A DNA stretch of 51,419 bases from Pseudonocardia sp. MH-G8 (lineage in GTDB: Bacteria; Actinomycetota; Actinomycetes; Mycobacteriales; Pseudonocardiaceae), in assembly GCF_002262885.1 (NCBI RefSeq), contig NZ_NKYF01000044.1, positions 1 to 51,419 of the forward strand, in the 5' to 3' direction. Under the pieces are notes generated by a model. It searched no databases and was not told the DNA's origin. It worked only from the letters and a program-made list of their open reading frames with translations. The translations under genes were made by a program, and so were the position numbers. Shown here one piece after another: positions 24,182 through 34,011 of the stretch. How positions within the stretch are numbered: position 1 is the stretch's first letter; the number at the start of each line of letters is the position of its first letter.

Positions 24182-25201
24182 GTGCGGCCGACGATCTACG
24201 ACGTGGCCCGCGAGGCCGGCGTGGCGCCGTCGACGGTGTCGCGCGCCTTCTCCCGGCCCGGCCGGGTGAACCCCGACACGGTGCAGCGGATCCGGGCAGT
24301 CGCCGAGCTGCTCGGGTACCGCACCAACCTGCTCGCCAGGGCGCTGCCCACCGGCAAGACCTCGATGATCGCACTTGTCGTCTCCGACATCACCAATCCC
24401 ACGTACTTCCCGGTGATCCGGGGCGCCGAGGCCGCCGCGGCCGAGGCCGGCTTCACCCTGCTCCTCGCCGACGCCCAGGAGTCCCAGCACACGGAGCGGG
24501 AAGCGATCGAGCGGACCCTGCCGGTCATTGAGGGGATGTTGTTCTCCGGGCCGCGGCTGTCCGACACCGCGATTCGCACCGCCGCGCAGCAGGTACCGGT
24601 CGTCGTCCTGCACCGGGCCGTGGCCGGTGTGCCTGCCGTCGTGACCGACAACGCGCTCGGTATGCGCCAGGCCGTCGAGCACCTGGCGTCCCTCGGGCAC
24701 CAGAGCATCACCTACGTCTCCGGACCGGAAGCCTCCTGGGCCGACGGGGAGCGGTGGCGCGCCATCCGCGAGGCCTGTGCGAAGCTCGACATGAGGAGCC
24801 GGCGGATCGGGCCGTGTCGCCCCACCATGTCCGGTGGGGTCTCGGCCGTGGCGGACCTGCGCCGCCAGCCGTGCACGGCGGTCGTGGCCTACAACGACCT
24901 GATCGCCATCGGGTTACTTCGCGGTATGGCGCAAGCCGGCGTCCGGGTGCCCGGTGACGTGAGCGTCGTCGGCTTCGACGACATCTTGGGCTCAGACTTC
25001 TGCACGCCTGCGCTGACGACGGTCGCCGCTCCCCTGCGGGCCCTCGGAACGGCGGCGGTGCAGCACCTGATCACCCAGGCCCGAGGCAGCACGGCCGACC
25101 TCGGCCCACCGATTGTGCTCCCCGCCCGGCTCGTGGTGCGCGGATCGACTGCTCCTCCAGGCGGCGGTCAGCGCGGCCGGAAGAGGATCTCCCTGGTCTG
25201 A
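24182..25201 (+). CDS. LacI family regulator
   Basis: A 339-residue regulator. The helix-turn-helix and hinge are PTIYDVAREAGVAPSTVSRA and NLLARALPTGKTSMIALVVS (about 3-65); the periplasmic-binding-protein-like effector domain follows (DITNPTYFPVIRGAEAAAAE, VVAYNDLIAIGLLRGMAQAG, VPGDVSVVGFDDI). The GTG at 24182 with GGAGGTG upstream was chosen; an in-frame ATG at 24122 (plus-strand coordinate) would put the operator inside the gene. The adjacent operator and divergent M24-MHS pair identify its likely target. Confidence 0.9.
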   Translation: MRPTIYDVAREAGVAPSTVSRAFSRPGRVNPDTVQRIRAVAELLGYRTNLLARALPTGKTSMIALVVSDITNPTYFPVIRGAEAAAAEAGFTLLLADAQESQHTEREAIERTLPVIEGMLFSGPRLSDTAIRTAAQQVPVVVLHRAVAGVPAVVTDNALGMRQAVEHLASLGHQSITYVSGPEASWADGERWRAIREACAKLDMRSRRIGPCRPTMSGGVSAVADLRRQPCTAVVAYNDLIAIGLLRGMAQAGVRVPGDVSVVGFDDILGSDFCTPALTTVAAPLRALGTAAVQHLITQARGSTADLGPPIVLPARLVVRGSTAPPGGGQRGRKRISLV

Positions 25202-25823
25202 GGGACGACGAGGTGGAGTGGGTCAGGACGCAGTGCAGGTGCGACAGGCGGTGAACCTCGGTTCGGCCGCCGTGACGTTGTTGAACCGCGGTGTGAGGCC
25301 GGTGAGCGGGAACGCCCCACCGGATCGGGCGGAGCTCTCGAGCACGGTCACGTCGTTGCGCGCGGCGACCAGCCCCGCGTGGGACAGATCGACGGTTGGC
25401 TCCGGCTGGCTGAGATCGGTTCCGGATCCGAGGCCCTGTTGGTCAGGCACGAGTGCGGCGTGTCGATCGGGCCCGTCGTCGAACTGTTGCTCGACCGCGG
25501 CGGAGAGAAGGTCCACCCTAGAGGACGCGGTGCGCGGGCTGCCCGACGAAATCAACGGCCGCGCGCCGGACGCCCCTGCCTGGACGAGCGCGCCCAATGT
25601 CTTCCGCCTGGCGGCAGCCACGAATCGACCACGCCGTCAACCGCTGCCGAACGATCCTCACAAGAGGTCCAAGGCGCCCGAGGAGAAGCCGATATGGCGC
25701 AACCACGCCAAGCGCTGGGCCGCTGCGCCAACGGTCAGCAGCCTGGTTGAAGCATTCACGGCTGTCTGCTCACTCCGCGTCGACGCCTGGCTAGGCGTTC
25801 GAGGGGATCGAGCGAAACGGGGG
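25202..25823. other. Gene-free stretch with possible decayed flavoprotein
   Basis: No intact gene. On the minus strand near 25290-25400 the text LSHAGLVAARNDVTVLESSA resembles a degraded FAD-binding N-terminus of an amine oxidase-like protein (normally GLVAAxxL...VTVLEA), but the glycine motif is broken and nothing follows. I do not assign it. Confidence 0.3.
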
Positions 25824-25910
25824 CGCGATGAGCACCTGAGGCTCGCACGAGATCGCCATCGCGATCATCACCCGCTGCCGCTGCCCAACCGAGAGCTGAT
25901 GCGGGTAGTC
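25824..25910 (-). pseudogene. Oligopeptide ABC transporter ATPase fragment
   Basis: A short stretch reads YPHQLSVGQRQRVMIAMAIS then CEPQVLIA. This is the ABC signature and start of Walker B of Opp/Dpp-type ATPases, with the signature Gly-Gly changed to Val-Gly. The DEPT sequence that should follow is replaced by unrelated residues. About 28 residues remain. Confidence 0.6.
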
Positions 25911-26005
25911 GGCCCCACCCTCCAACCCACCGCTGCACGAGCACGGGATACGCACGGCCCTCCGCGGAAAACACCGTCGGTAGCCGGCACCGAGACCGGC
26001 TGAGC

Positions 26006-26023
26006 GTTGGCCAATGTGCCAAC
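26006..26023. promoter_or_regulatory. Inverted repeat GTTGGC-6-GCCAAC
   Basis: GTTGGC and GCCAAC are exact reverse complements separated by six bases, 90 bases upstream of the hyuA start. The position fits an operator for the hydantoin operon, whose likely regulator is the PucR-type protein encoded downstream. Confidence 0.45.
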
Positions 26024-26113
26024 GAATCGTGGGCGGCCCTGGCCCGAGGGCCATAGGTCAGCGCTGTCCGCCTTCCTAACCTGGGCGAAGGATCGGCCGG
26101 AAGGGACGCGTGC

Positions 26114-28174
26114 ATGAAGATCACCGGCGTCGACGTGGGCGGGACCCACACCGACATCATCGCCTTCGACACCGCCAGCGGCGACATCGCCGTCCACAAG
26201 GTCCCGAGCACGCCGCACGACCACTCCGTCGGTCTCGTCGACGGGGTGTCCGCCGCCGTCACCGGCGCCCACCTCGACTTCCTCGCGCACGGCACCACGA
26301 TCGCCACCAACGCACTGCTCCAGCACGACGGCGCGCCGACCGGGTTGATCACCACCGCCGGGTTCCGCGACGTCCTGCACATCGCCCGCCACCAGCGACC
26401 CCTGCACTATTCGATCCGGCAGCAGATCCCGTGGCAGGACCAGGCGCTCATCCAGCGCAGGCACCGCAAGGTCGTGCACGAGCGCATCGACGCCCGCGGC
26501 GAGGTGATCACGCCCCTCGACGAGGACGAGGTGCGCAGGGCCGCCGCGGAGCTCGCCGACCAGGGCGTCGAGTCGGTGGTCATCGCCTTCCTCAACAGCT
26601 ACCGCAACCCCGAGCACGAGCGGCGCGCCGCCGAGCTGGTCCGTGCGGTGTTCCCCTCGGCCTTCGTCACGACCTCGTCGGGCGTCTCGCCGCAGTTCCG
26701 CGAGTACGAGCGCTTCACCGCGGCTGCCGTGAACGGCTTCGTCGGCCCGACGGTGCAGCGCTACGTCGGCAGGCTCGGCTCGCGTCTCGCCGATGCCGGG
26801 CTCGACACGGAGCTGCGCATCATGCGGTCCAACGGCGGTGCCGCCACTCCTCGCTTCGCTGCGGAATACCCGGTGACGCTGCTCATGAGCGGGCCCGCAG
26901 CCGGCGTGCTCGCCGGTGCCCACGTGGGCGGCGCGTGCGGCCGCGAGAACCTGGTGACCTTCGACGTCGGGGGTACCAGCGCCGACATCGGCATCGTGAC
27001 CGGCCGCAGCATCATGGAATCCGCACCGCGGGACACCTGGATCGCGGGGCTGCCGATCGTGGTGCCGATGATCGACGTCCATACCGTCGGCGCGGGCGGC
27101 GGCAGCGTCGCCCACGTGGACAGGGGCGGCGCGTTCCGGGTCGGCCCGCGCAGCGCGGGCGCCGTCCCCGGCCCTGCCTGCTACGGGCAGGGCGGCACGG
27201 AGCCGACAGTCACCGACGCCAACCTCGTCCTCGGCAGGCTGCGCGCCGACCGCACGCTGGCCGGGGCGACCGCCCTGCGCCCCGAGCCGGCGATCGAGGC
27301 GCTCCGCGCGCTCGGCGAGCCACTGGGCATGACGCCGGAGCAGACCGCCGCAGGCGTGCTGACGATCGTCAACCACAATATGGCCAACGCGATCCGCACC
27401 CGCACGATCCAGAAGGGCAAGGACCCGCGCGCGTTCACGCTGGTCGCCTTCGGGGGCGCCGGGCCGCTGCACGCGGCGGAGGTCGCGGCCTCGCTCGGGC
27501 TACCCGAGGTCCTCGTGCCCCGCTATCCCGGGATCACCTCGGCGATGGGTCTGCTCGCCAGCGACCTCAAGTACGACCTGCTACGCACCATGTTCCTGCT
27601 CGGCGACGACGTGCGCGGCGCCGAACTCGACACCGTCTTTACCGAGCTGACCGCTGAGGCGCGAGCCCACCTCGTCACCGACGGGGTGGCCGCCGAGGAC
27701 ATGTCGTTCGAGCGCTACGCCGACTGCCGATACCTCGGGCAGGGCTACGAGCTGCGGGTCCCGTTCGACGACGGGGCGCTCGACGAGGAGGCGGTGCACC
27801 GCTGCTGGAAGCGCTTCCACGAGCTGCACGCCGAGGAGTACGGCCACGCGTTCCCGGACAGCCCGATCGAGCTGATCAACATCCGGGTCATCGCGCGCGG
27901 CAGGCTACCCAAGCTGCCGGCCTTCTCCGTCGAGGCCGACCCGGACGCGAGCACGGCGGTGGTCGCCACCGACCCGGCGCTGTTCACGGTCGACGGCGAT
28001 CTGCGGGCACTCCCGACCACGTTCTACGAACGCTCGAAGCTCGGCGCGGGCGCGGTTCTGGAGGGACCCGCCGTGGTGCTGCAGATGGACTCCACCACGG
28101 TCGTCCCGCCGGGCGCACGCGCCGAGGTGCTCGGCACCGGCGACATCCTGATCCACATCGGAGGCGAGCGGTGA
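26114..28174 (+). CDS. hyuA: Hydantoinase/oxoprolinase subunit A
   Basis: A 686-residue ATP-dependent cyclic-amide hydrolase subunit. The N-terminus has the actin-like phosphate-binding motif ITGVDVGGTHTDIIAFDTAS; the second ATP-binding half begins LMSGPAAGVLAGAHVGGACG and ENLVTFDVGGTSADIGIVTG. GAGGGSVAHVDRGGAFRVGP and GAVPGPACYGQGG are strongly conserved in HyuA and acetone carboxylase relatives. Length is normal for the family. With HyuB it opens hydantoin or 5-oxoproline rings using ATP. The ATG at 26114 starts the operon; its stop overlaps the hyuB start. Assignment to hydantoins instead of oxoproline rests on the downstream carbamoylase and racemase. Confidence 0.92.
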   Translation: MKITGVDVGGTHTDIIAFDTASGDIAVHKVPSTPHDHSVGLVDGVSAAVTGAHLDFLAHGTTIATNALLQHDGAPTGLITTAGFRDVLHIARHQRPLHYSIRQQIPWQDQALIQRRHRKVVHERIDARGEVITPLDEDEVRRAAAELADQGVESVVIAFLNSYRNPEHERRAAELVRAVFPSAFVTTSSGVSPQFREYERFTAAAVNGFVGPTVQRYVGRLGSRLADAGLDTELRIMRSNGGAATPRFAAEYPVTLLMSGPAAGVLAGAHVGGACGRENLVTFDVGGTSADIGIVTGRSIMESAPRDTWIAGLPIVVPMIDVHTVGAGGGSVAHVDRGGAFRVGPRSAGAVPGPACYGQGGTEPTVTDANLVLGRLRADRTLAGATALRPEPAIEALRALGEPLGMTPEQTAAGVLTIVNHNMANAIRTRTIQKGKDPRAFTLVAFGGAGPLHAAEVAASLGLPEVLVPRYPGITSAMGLLASDLKYDLLRTMFLLGDDVRGAELDTVFTELTAEARAHLVTDGVAAEDMSFERYADCRYLGQGYELRVPFDDGALDEEAVHRCWKRFHELHAEEYGHAFPDSPIELINIRVIARGRLPKLPAFSVEADPDASTAVVATDPALFTVDGDLRALPTTFYERSKLGAGAVLEGPAVVLQMDSTTVVPPGARAEVLGTGDILIHIGGER

Positions 28175-30039
28175 GCGCGAAGCAGGTCGACGTCATCGAG
28201 TACCCGCGCGGCACCGCGCTGGAGCGGGCCCTCGACCCGATCACCACCCGGGTCATCGCAGGCGCGCTGGAGAGCATCGTGCTCGAGGTCGGGCACAAGC
28301 TCAGCAGGATGGCCTACTCGTCGGTGATCCGGGAGTCCGAGGACTTCGGCGCCGCGATCCTCGACGCGCAGGGCAGGCAGGTCTGCGAGTGCCCACTGTC
28401 CACGCCGCTGCAGCTCGGGCCCATCCCCGGCTACGTGCGCGGGATCGAGCAGATCCTCGCCGAGCGGGGCCAGACCTGGCACGAGGGCGACGTGATCATG
28501 CACAACTCGTCGTTCCACGGTGCCTCGCACCAGCCGGACGTGGCGTTCTGCGTGCCGATCTTCCACGAGGGCGCGCTCGTCGGGTACAGCGTCACGACCG
28601 CGCACCACCTCGACCTCGGGGCGCTCGTCCCGGGCTCGGTGGGCATCGTCGACGCCACCGACGCCTACGCCGAAGGTTTGCAGTTCCGCGCCGTGAAGGT
28701 CTATGAGCGCGGCGAGCCGAACGCGGGCATCTGGCAGCTGCTGCGCGACAACATCCGCACCGCCGACATGGTGGTCGGCGACATGGAGGCGCAGATCGCG
28801 GCCGCGCGGGTCGGCGGCCGGCGCTACGTGGAGCTGCTCGAGCAGTACGGCAGGGCGACTGTCGAGGACGCGTGCGAGGAGTTGATGAACTACTCCGAGC
28901 GCGTCCTGCGCGACAAGATCGCCGAGCTGCCCGACGGCGTCTACCGCGCCACCGGGTACGTCGACGGGTTCGCCGACGACTCGGACCCGGAGCGCAGGCT
29001 GCTGCCGGTGAAGGTGGCCGTCACCATCGAGGGCGACACACTGACCGTCGACCTGACCGGCACCGCACCACAGGTCGCGGAGAAGGCCATCAACATGCCG
29101 TTCGTCGGCACCGTGGACATCGCCGTCTACGTGACGCTGCGCTCGATCCTGCTCGACCAGGCCACGCACGAGGACATGCCGCAGAACTCCGGGCTCGTCC
29201 GGCCGATCCGGATCGTCGCCGAGCGCGGCAGCATGGCCAACCCGGTCTTCCCCGCCGCGACGATCGCCCGGTTCTGCCCCGGCAACGTCGTCGCCGACAC
29301 CCTGATGCACGCCCTGTCCCCCATCTGCGGCGACCGCGTCTCGGCGGGCGTCGGCAACCTCAAGGTCATCGCGTACAGCGGGCTGCACGGCGAGAAGTAC
29401 TGGGTCTACATGGACATCAGCGAGGGCGCCTACGGCGGGATGCTGGAGCGCGACGGCATCGACGCGATGGACACGCTCTACGCCAACACCCGCAACAACC
29501 CGGTCGAGGACATCGAGGCGCACTACCCGCTGCGGGTGCGCCGCTACGAGCTGCGCACCGACCGCGGCGGCGCGGGCCGGTGGCGCGGCGGGATGGGCAC
29601 GGTGCGCGAGATCGAGTTCCTCGCGCCCGGGATGATGAACCTCGAGGGCGACGGGAACTCCTACGCACCGTGGGGCGCCTTCGGCGGGCAGAACGGCTCC
29701 CCCGGCGGTGTCGACTTCGTGCACGCCGACGGCACGGTCGCGGCGCTGCCCTCGAAGCTGCAAGGACGCAGGGCCCAGGCGGGTGACGTCATCCGCACGC
29801 TGAGCCCGTGCGGCGGCGGTTACGGCGACCCGCTGGAGCGCGACCCCGAGCTGGTGCTGTCCGACCTGCTCGACGGCTACCTGACCGAGGAGACCGCGCG
29901 CTCGCGCTACGGCGTCGTGGCCGCGGGGAACGCGGTGGACGAGCAGGCCACGGCCGCGCTGCGGGAGCGGTTGCGCGGGGCGGACCCGGCCGAGCACCAG
30001 CCGCCGTGGGCATCTGTGCCATCGGGCACGCTGGGCTGA
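28171..30039 (+). CDS. hyuB: Hydantoinase/oxoprolinase subunit B
   Basis: A 622-residue partner of HyuA. Typical segments are DPITTRVIAGALESIVLEVG at the N-terminus, SEDFGAAILDAQGRQVCECP, HNSSFHGASHQPDVAFCVPI and the C-terminal RYELRTDRGGAGRWRGGMGT with GAFGGQNGSPGG. The GTG start at 28171 overlaps the hyuA stop (GTGA), so the two subunits are coupled. The N-terminal leader before DPITTR is about 15 residues longer than in many homologues. Confidence 0.92.
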   Translation: MSAKQVDVIEYPRGTALERALDPITTRVIAGALESIVLEVGHKLSRMAYSSVIRESEDFGAAILDAQGRQVCECPLSTPLQLGPIPGYVRGIEQILAERGQTWHEGDVIMHNSSFHGASHQPDVAFCVPIFHEGALVGYSVTTAHHLDLGALVPGSVGIVDATDAYAEGLQFRAVKVYERGEPNAGIWQLLRDNIRTADMVVGDMEAQIAAARVGGRRYVELLEQYGRATVEDACEELMNYSERVLRDKIAELPDGVYRATGYVDGFADDSDPERRLLPVKVAVTIEGDTLTVDLTGTAPQVAEKAINMPFVGTVDIAVYVTLRSILLDQATHEDMPQNSGLVRPIRIVAERGSMANPVFPAATIARFCPGNVVADTLMHALSPICGDRVSAGVGNLKVIAYSGLHGEKYWVYMDISEGAYGGMLERDGIDAMDTLYANTRNNPVEDIEAHYPLRVRRYELRTDRGGAGRWRGGMGTVREIEFLAPGMMNLEGDGNSYAPWGAFGGQNGSPGGVDFVHADGTVAALPSKLQGRRAQAGDVIRTLSPCGGGYGDPLERDPELVLSDLLDGYLTEETARSRYGVVAAGNAVDEQATAALRERLRGADPAEHQPPWASVPSGTLG

Positions 30040-30045
30040 CCGATC

Positions 30046-31959
30046 GTGTCCGTCCTGCTGAGCGCGGCACCACAGGGCCGTGCGTACCGATCCCCCGCGG
30101 AGCACGATGTCCGGGTGCCGTCCGACGCCGAGGAGCCCACCAGGATCGACCGGCTCGAGGCGATCATCGAGATCAACCGCTCGCTGGCCTCGACGCTCGA
30201 CGCCGACGCGCTGACCCACCGGATCCTGCGCGAGGCGATCCGGATCATCCCGGCCGCCGACGCCGGCGTGCTGCTGCTCTACGACACCGATCGCGAGCGA
30301 CTGGTGGTGCGCCACGCCATCGGCTTCGGCCCGAGCATCTACAAGATCGAGCTGGCACCTGGCGAGAGCCTCACCGGACGCGCGTTCCAGGAGCGCAGAT
30401 CGGTGCTGTACCAGACGCAGGAGGCGCTCGCCCCCCAGCAGGACCTCGCCCCGGCCAGCCATCGTCTGCTCGCCGCCGCGGCGGGCGGGATCGAGTACCC
30501 GCACAGCGCGCTCGTCGCACCCCTCCTGACCCACGACGGACCGATCGGGGCGATGATCGTCGAGAACTTCTCGACGCCGCGGGTGTTCAACCAGTTCGAT
30601 CTGCGGCTGTTCGAAGGGCTGGCGCAGGGCGCGGCGATCGCGATGGTGAACGCCCGACTCTTCACGTCCGAGCGGGCGGCGCGGATGCGGCTGGAGACGG
30701 TGAACCAGATCGTCAGCGAGCAGCGTGATCAGCTGGAACGGCGGGTCCAGCTGCAGGAGGCGCTCGCCGACATCGTCCGGGAGGGGCTGTCGGCGGACGC
30801 GCTCGTCGCGCGGCTGGCCCGGCTGTGCGGGGCCAGCGTCTTCCTCTGCGACTCTCTGCGCGCCGTCCGCATCGCGCAGCCGTCCACCGACGCGTTGACC
30901 GTCGGCGACATCGACGACGAGCACCGCGAGGTGATCGGCACGGCGGTGCACGAGGCCGAGGCGACCCGGAGCCCGCAGCGCGCCGATCTCGGGGCGGGGC
31001 GGGTCCTGCTCGTCGCGCCGATTCCCGGCGGGTCGGAGATCCTGGGCTTCCTGTGTGCCCTGTTCGGCGACACCGCACCCGACGAGGTGCACACCGCCGC
31101 CGTGTCGTCGGCGGCCCACATCGCCGCGACCGAGCTGGTGGAGCAGCGCGCCCGCGAGGAGGGGCGCATCCGCGCGCAGGCGGACACCCTCGAGCAGCTC
31201 GTGCAGGGGGTCGCCCCCGGCGGCGCGCAGGGCCCGTTCCTCGTGGCGGTCGGCCGCCTCCAGCACAATTCCCTCCAGTACCGGGCGCAGCCGGCCGTCG
31301 ACCACCGGCAGCTGCGGGCCCTGCTCGCGTGCGCCCAGCACGAGCTCGGAGGCAACGCCGGTAGGAAGCCCCTGCTCGCCGCAACCGTGCGCGACCATCA
31401 CCTGGTCCTCGTGTGGGCGGGGGCGGACGACGAGGAGAACCTGCAGCGACGGCTGCGCGCGGCGACGCTGCGGTTCGCGCTCCTGGACCCGGCGTGGCAG
31501 GCCAGCTTCGTGGTCTCCGACGCGATCGACACGGCCACCGGGTTCGCCGACGCCCTCGCCGAAACGCGTCTCGTGGCCGAGCTGCACCGGCAGGTGCGGA
31601 ACGCGATCCCGGTGCACACCGTGCGCAGCCTCGGCGCCTACCGGCTGATCCTGCGCAGCGCGAAGGCAGCCGACGTGCTGCGGATGTGCGAGGACACCCT
31701 CGGCGCGGTGCTGCGCTACGACCGCGACCGGGGCACGTCGATGCTGCCGACATTGCGCGCGTACCTCAACCACGGGGGCGCGACGAAGGCCGCCGCGCGG
31801 GCGCTGTCCGTGCACCCGCACACCGTGCAGTACCGCCTCGGCAGGCTCGAAGAGCTGTCCGGTCTCAGCCTGTCCGCACCGCATGACCGGCTGACCCTCG
31901 AGCTGTCCCTGCGTATCCACGACAGCGCCGCGCTGTCCGACTCCCTCGGCCGGGACTGA
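30046..31959 (+). CDS. GAF-PucR type transcriptional regulator
   Basis: A 637-residue regulator. Residues about 30-205 form a GAF sensor domain (LHRI-like AIRIIPAADAGVLLLYDTDR, SLTGRAFQERRSVLYQTQE); a coiled-coil-like stretch follows (SEQRDQLERRVQLQEALADI); the C-terminal HTH_30 domain of PucR proteins is AYLNHGGATKAAARALSVHP plus HTVQYRLGRLEELSG (about 580-615). It begins six bases after hyuB, inside the operon, and is the probable activator of the hydantoin genes. PucR of Bacillus activates purine catabolism, which fits a link to ureide or nucleoside-derived rings. Confidence 0.88.
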   Translation: MSVLLSAAPQGRAYRSPAEHDVRVPSDAEEPTRIDRLEAIIEINRSLASTLDADALTHRILREAIRIIPAADAGVLLLYDTDRERLVVRHAIGFGPSIYKIELAPGESLTGRAFQERRSVLYQTQEALAPQQDLAPASHRLLAAAAGGIEYPHSALVAPLLTHDGPIGAMIVENFSTPRVFNQFDLRLFEGLAQGAAIAMVNARLFTSERAARMRLETVNQIVSEQRDQLERRVQLQEALADIVREGLSADALVARLARLCGASVFLCDSLRAVRIAQPSTDALTVGDIDDEHREVIGTAVHEAEATRSPQRADLGAGRVLLVAPIPGGSEILGFLCALFGDTAPDEVHTAAVSSAAHIAATELVEQRAREEGRIRAQADTLEQLVQGVAPGGAQGPFLVAVGRLQHNSLQYRAQPAVDHRQLRALLACAQHELGGNAGRKPLLAATVRDHHLVLVWAGADDEENLQRRLRAATLRFALLDPAWQASFVVSDAIDTATGFADALAETRLVAELHRQVRNAIPVHTVRSLGAYRLILRSAKAADVLRMCEDTLGAVLRYDRDRGTSMLPTLRAYLNHGGATKAAARALSVHPHTVQYRLGRLEELSGLSLSAPHDRLTLELSLRIHDSAALSDSLGRD

Positions 31960-32004
31960 CCGGCTCACCACCGAACGAGCGAACAAGCAGTCTGGAGGAC
32001 ACCC

Positions 32005-33246
32005 GTGTCCGATCCCCTCCCGAAGGTCGCGACCCGGCGCATGGAGGAGCTCGTCACCGAGCTGGGCAGGGTCGGTGAGCAGCAGCCCGGTGGCGGGCTG
32101 ATCCGCTTCGCCTACGACGACGCGTGGCGCGCGGCGGGCGTGCTGGTCGCGCGCTGGATGACCGAGGTGGGCCTGCAGGTCCGCACCGACGCGGTGGGCA
32201 ACGTCTTCGGCAGGCTCCCCGGCACCGAGAGCGCGTCGACGGTGCTCACCGGCTCGCACATCGACACCGTGCGCTTCGGGGGCAAGTACGACGGGGCCCT
32301 CGGCATCCTGACCGGGCTCGCCGCGATCGAGGAGCTGATCCGGACGTGCGGAAGGCCGCGCAAGTCGCTCGAGCTCGTGGCCCTGTGCGAGGAGGAGAGC
32401 AGCCGGTTCGCCGCCGACTTCTTCGGCTCGCGGGCGATGCTCGGCGCCATCGGTCCGGACGAGCCCGACACCCTGCGCGACGCCGACGGCGTCACGCTCG
32501 CCGCCGCGATGCGCCGGGTCGGGCTGGACCCGACCGCGATCGGATCGGCACGGCGCACCGACGTCGAGGCGTTCGTCGAGCTGCACATCGAGCAGGGCCG
32601 CGTGCTGTACGACGAGGGCACGCAGGTCGGCATCGTCTCGGCGATCACCGGTCTGCGCTGGTTGGACGTCACCGTGACCGGGCGGGCGGACCACGCCGGG
32701 GCGACGCCGATGGACCTGCGGCTCGACGCCATGCAGGGCGCCGCCGAGATGACGCAGGCCGCGACCGCACTCGCCGAGGCCGAGGGCCGTCCGGCGGTCG
32801 CGACCTGCGGGGCGTGGCAGGTGCACCCGGGCGGGGTGAACATCGTTCCCGAACGCGTCACGTTCTCCATCGACCTGCGCCATCCCGTCGAGGCGACGCT
32901 GGACCGGCTCGCCGGACGGATCCGTCAGGAATGCGAGCGGATCGCGACGCGGCGCGGTCTCGAGGTCACCCTCGACGACACCAAGGCCGTGGCGCCCGCA
33001 CCGATGGACGAACCGCTGCAGAAGGTGATCGGGGAGGCCGCCGAGGGGCAGGGGGTATCGGCGCGCCCGATGCCCAGCGGCGCCGGGCACGACAGCCAGA
33101 TGTGGGCACCGCACGTGCCCACCGCGATGATCTTCGTACCTAGCGTCGAGGGGCGCTCGCACTGCCCCGAGGAGTACACCCCGGCCGAGGACTGCGCCGT
33201 CGGGGCGTCCGTCCTGGCCGGCACGTTGCGTGAGATCGCCTACTGA
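32005..33246 (+). CDS. hyuC: N-carbamoyl-L-amino acid amidohydrolase
   Basis: A 413-residue M20-family amidase (AtzC/HyuC/AllC group) that removes the carbamoyl group from N-carbamoyl amino acids, or an analogous ureide. Metal ligands are in GSHIDTVRFGGKYDGALGI (His, Asp), ALCEEESSRFAADFFGSR (Glu), ELHIEQGRVLYDEG (His) and SGAGHDSQMWA (His). The GTG start at 32005 follows GGAGG. It is separated by 45 bases from the regulator gene and precedes the racemase. Allantoate amidohydrolase is a close relative and cannot be excluded, but the hydantoinase genes favour the carbamoylase. Confidence 0.88.
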   Translation: MSDPLPKVATRRMEELVTELGRVGEQQPGGGLIRFAYDDAWRAAGVLVARWMTEVGLQVRTDAVGNVFGRLPGTESASTVLTGSHIDTVRFGGKYDGALGILTGLAAIEELIRTCGRPRKSLELVALCEEESSRFAADFFGSRAMLGAIGPDEPDTLRDADGVTLAAAMRRVGLDPTAIGSARRTDVEAFVELHIEQGRVLYDEGTQVGIVSAITGLRWLDVTVTGRADHAGATPMDLRLDAMQGAAEMTQAATALAEAEGRPAVATCGAWQVHPGGVNIVPERVTFSIDLRHPVEATLDRLAGRIRQECERIATRRGLEVTLDDTKAVAPAPMDEPLQKVIGEAAEGQGVSARPMPSGAGHDSQMWAPHVPTAMIFVPSVEGRSHCPEEYTPAEDCAVGASVLAGTLREIAY

Positions 33247-33268
33247 CCGGCCGAAGACTGGAGGCTCC

Positions 33269-33991
33269 GTGCGCATCCTCGTCGTCAACCCCAACACCAC
33301 CGAGAGCATGACCGCCGCGATCGGCGAGGCCTGCCGCGCGGTCGCCGCGAAGGACACCGAGGTGACCGCGATCAACCCCGCGTGGGGCCCGCCGTCGATC
33401 GAGACGTACGCGGAGGACCACGTCGCGGCCGCCGCGATGCTGCAGACCATCGCCGAGCACCGCGACGACTACGACGCGTTCGTCATCGCGTGCGCTGGCG
33501 ACCCCGGACTGCATGCGGCCCGTCAGATCACCGACGCGCCGGTGATCGGCATCGCCGAGGCCGCCATGCACATGGCGTGCCTGGTCGCGCACCGGTTCTC
33601 GATCGTGACGGTGATCGACAGCGTCATACCGATGCTCCGCGACATGGTCGCCCTCGCCGGGATATCGCAGCGCTGCGCCTCGATCCGGGCCACCTCGCTG
33701 TCCGTGCTGGAGATCGAGGAGGACTTCGCCCACGCCGAACGCGTCCTCGTCGAGGAGAGCAGGCGCGCCGTCAACGAGGACGGGGCGGAGGCGATCGTGC
33801 TCGGCTGCGCCGGCATGGGCCCGCTGGACAAGCGGCTGCAGGACGAGCTCGGCGTGCCGGTGCTGGACGGGTGCGGCTGCGCGATCACGCTCGCCGAGGC
33901 CTGCCACCGCTACGGCATCACCACGAGCAAGGCCGGCGCCTACGCGATGGACGCCGGTCGTCTCGCCCGGCTGGGTATCCCCGCCGGATGA
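33269..33991 (+). CDS. hyuE: Hydantoin racemase (Asp/Glu racemase family)
   Basis: A 240-residue racemase with the start motif MRILVVNPNTTESMT characteristic of hydantoin racemases. The two catalytic cysteines are Cys75 (VIACAGDPG) and Cys180 (IVLGCAGMGPLD). The GTG at 33269 was chosen because the family begins there and GGAGG lies just before it. It would interconvert D- and L-5-substituted hydantoins so that the stereoselective enzymes can use both. The stop overlaps an in-frame ATG of the next gene. Confidence 0.9.
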   Translation: MRILVVNPNTTESMTAAIGEACRAVAAKDTEVTAINPAWGPPSIETYAEDHVAAAAMLQTIAEHRDDYDAFVIACAGDPGLHAARQITDAPVIGIAEAAMHMACLVAHRFSIVTVIDSVIPMLRDMVALAGISQRCASIRATSLSVLEIEEDFAHAERVLVEESRRAVNEDGAEAIVLGCAGMGPLDKRLQDELGVPVLDGCGCAITLAEACHRYGITTSKAGAYAMDAGRLARLGIPAG

Positions 33992-34011
33992 CAGAAGGAG
34001 GAGCAGGCGCA

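Noticed and set aside
25202..25823. Possible FAD-dependent oxidoreductase on the minus strand
   Set aside because: Only a weak likeness over about 30 residues and the nucleotide-binding glycines are broken; too little to call a gene.
28024..33450. A very long open frame (about 1800 codons) on the minus strand
   Set aside because: It lies antisense to five clear genes of the hydantoin cluster and its residues are rich in Arg, Gly, Ala, Val and His without any domain. It is a shadow frame of high-GC coding DNA.
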